36,913 nucleotides of DNA from positions 54,903-91,815 of the forward strand of contig NW_023365705.1 of assembly GCF_000003815.2 (NCBI RefSeq), given 5' to 3'. Below the pieces are notes generated by a model. The model was not told where the DNA came from. It did not search any database and worked only from the letters and a program-made list of their open reading frames with translations. This stretch comes from Branchiostoma floridae. Lineage: Eukaryota > Chordata > Leptocardii > Amphioxiformes > Branchiostomatidae. Below are positions 35,621-36,913 of this stretch, one piece after another; within the stretch, counting starts at the first letter, position 1, and every line of letters begins with the position of its first letter. Both the position numbers and the translations under genes were made by a program.

Positions 35621-35737
35621 CCATGCCGATTTATTTGCTTGGTTGGCCCTTGGACATTTCAAGATCAAGCTTTAGTGCACGCAGTTAGGAAAACATTGAG
35701 CTGAGTGAAACTTGCTGTTCCTCAGCCTTTGTCTTTA

Positions 35738-36241
35738 GGCCACAGCAAGTAAATTTTATGGATGACATCAGCGCGCACATTAATTTTCGCCTGATTTCAG
35801 ATTTTTTTCTTCGGAGATGGTCAACATGACGAGAGAGAACCAAAATAGGCAAATGTGTAATGTAGGCTAATAATTGTACTTGTAGAAGTGACACTAACCA
35901 GGTAGCCATGACTGTAGTTATAGATTAATGAAGTGAAACTAAACATTTAGTTAGATGGTTGTAAAAGTGGCCCCAATATAGAAGCCATGAGTGTTGTTGC
36001 CATGTTGGTAAGTGATACCATTCTACCACACTAGTGTCACCTTTACTAGTACACATCTTGAGTACAGAAATAAATGCCTTGTAGGCTGTGATACCATGTT
36101 TCATCGCTTTAATTCTTTGGTTTTTTACGTTTAGTGTGTATATTTGGAACATTTAGCCATCTTGTTTTTTTTCACCCTATCTCACTATTTTTGCCGTCTG
36201 CAGAGGATGTCATCCATAAAATTTACTTGCTGTCGGTGGCC
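35738..36241. mobile_element. Harbinger-like MITE, 504 bp, TTA target duplication
   Basis: The left end GGCCACAGCAAGTAAATTTT matches the right end read backward (GGCCACCGACAGCAAGTAAA, then TTTTATGGATGACATC) apart from a small indel. TTA flanks both sides (35735-35737, 36242-36244). There is no transposase. It belongs to the same superfamily as, but a different family from, 20111-20477. Confidence 0.85.
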
Positions 36242-36244
36242 TTA

Positions 36245-36913
36245 TGTTCAATTCAGCATTTTTCATTTTGATTTACTCCAAGTAAGAAGATTCTGAAACT
36301 AACTTTGTGAAGCATGTCTGAAGTGATTGATTACTGGCTTTATAAAGAAATTGGGCTCATTCCAGTATCATGGCATGTTTCCAAATGCAATGAAAGAGTA
36401 CGCTGATTGTTGATGGTCTTAACACCATTCTTGTGTAGTGGAGATAGATTGTATATTATGTATAATAATAATTGCTGTGTTATGATGTGTGTGTTGCCCC
36501 TGCTGTTCAGATATGGGCTCTCCCACAGGTAGGGTGTAACTGCCTTCATTCGTAAGCTTCATCTAAAATAATTGCTAGCCATTGGAAAATATTCTATAGT
36601 ATTACGTACAATATCATGTATATACACTACTATCACAGCATACATATAGAGAAGTATTCAGGACATGTGGTTTCGTTAAGTTCCACTTATTAAGTTGTGG
36701 TTTGCGATCACTGGAAACAATATTATTCATTATGATAGCTCTTTACCAACAGAACACGATACAGCTAGGGTCTGAGGAGTTTGTGTTTCATTCTGCCCAA
36801 ATCATGCAGGTCTTATAGTACATGATACTTTATCAAAATGTGAGGACAGTACTGGGAGGTTTTCTAAAAGTGCATCAAACGTAGATGTACAAAACTGCTT
36901 CAATGTAAATACA
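36245..36913. other. ACC intron, nothing further seen
   Basis: AT-rich sequence with no exon-like island, repeat or coding signal that I can support. Confidence 0.6.

Overview
The window is animal genomic DNA, not bacterial. It is AT-rich, has four runs of N (1413-1684, 2377-2934, 8954-9053, 33356-33805), and contains a multi-exon gene with GT-AG introns. Dense non-LTR, hAT-like and Harbinger-like elements, a type II transmembrane fibrinogen-domain protein and a single-exon MECA-type GPCR point to an invertebrate deuterostome. My best guess is a lancelet (Branchiostoma). The organism is inferred, not proven.

The backbone is the plus-strand gene for cytosolic acetyl-CoA carboxylase (ACC). I can place 16 coding exons from 19 to 35104. 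They run from the end of the ATP-grasp/biotin carboxylase domain, through the biotin-carrier domain (EVMKM, biotinyl-lysine codon 4312-4314), into the central region. The gene enters from the left and leaves to the right, so the N-terminus and the carboxyltransferase domain lie outside. One or more exons are hidden in the two left gaps. Exon phases are mutually consistent wherever adjacent exons are both visible.

Layout: 1-9900 holds closely spaced ACC exons. At 9901-20847 there is a 10.9-kb ACC intron carrying two antisense genes: a fibrinogen-related membrane protein (13848 down to 11043) and a GPCR (16819 down to 15479). ACC exon 20848-20961 follows. A 13.9-kb intron (20962-34895) then holds minisatellites, a GC-rich satellite, hAT-like, Harbinger-like and unclassified transposons, a LINE with an inverted 5' part, a direct duplication, and a likely unreported 63-nt in-frame cassette exon (22448-22510). 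The last visible exon is 34896-35104, and intron runs to the end.

The most unusual feature is that about ten of the ACC exons are accompanied by partial tandem copies of themselves ('exon echoes') in the flanking intron, complete with duplicated splice acceptors or donors. One exon has eleven decoy acceptors in a row ahead of the real one, all leading to an in-frame stop. Another is followed by four clear copies that differ mostly at third codon positions, then by copies that decay with distance. Several tandem arrays sit directly against an exon's acceptor.
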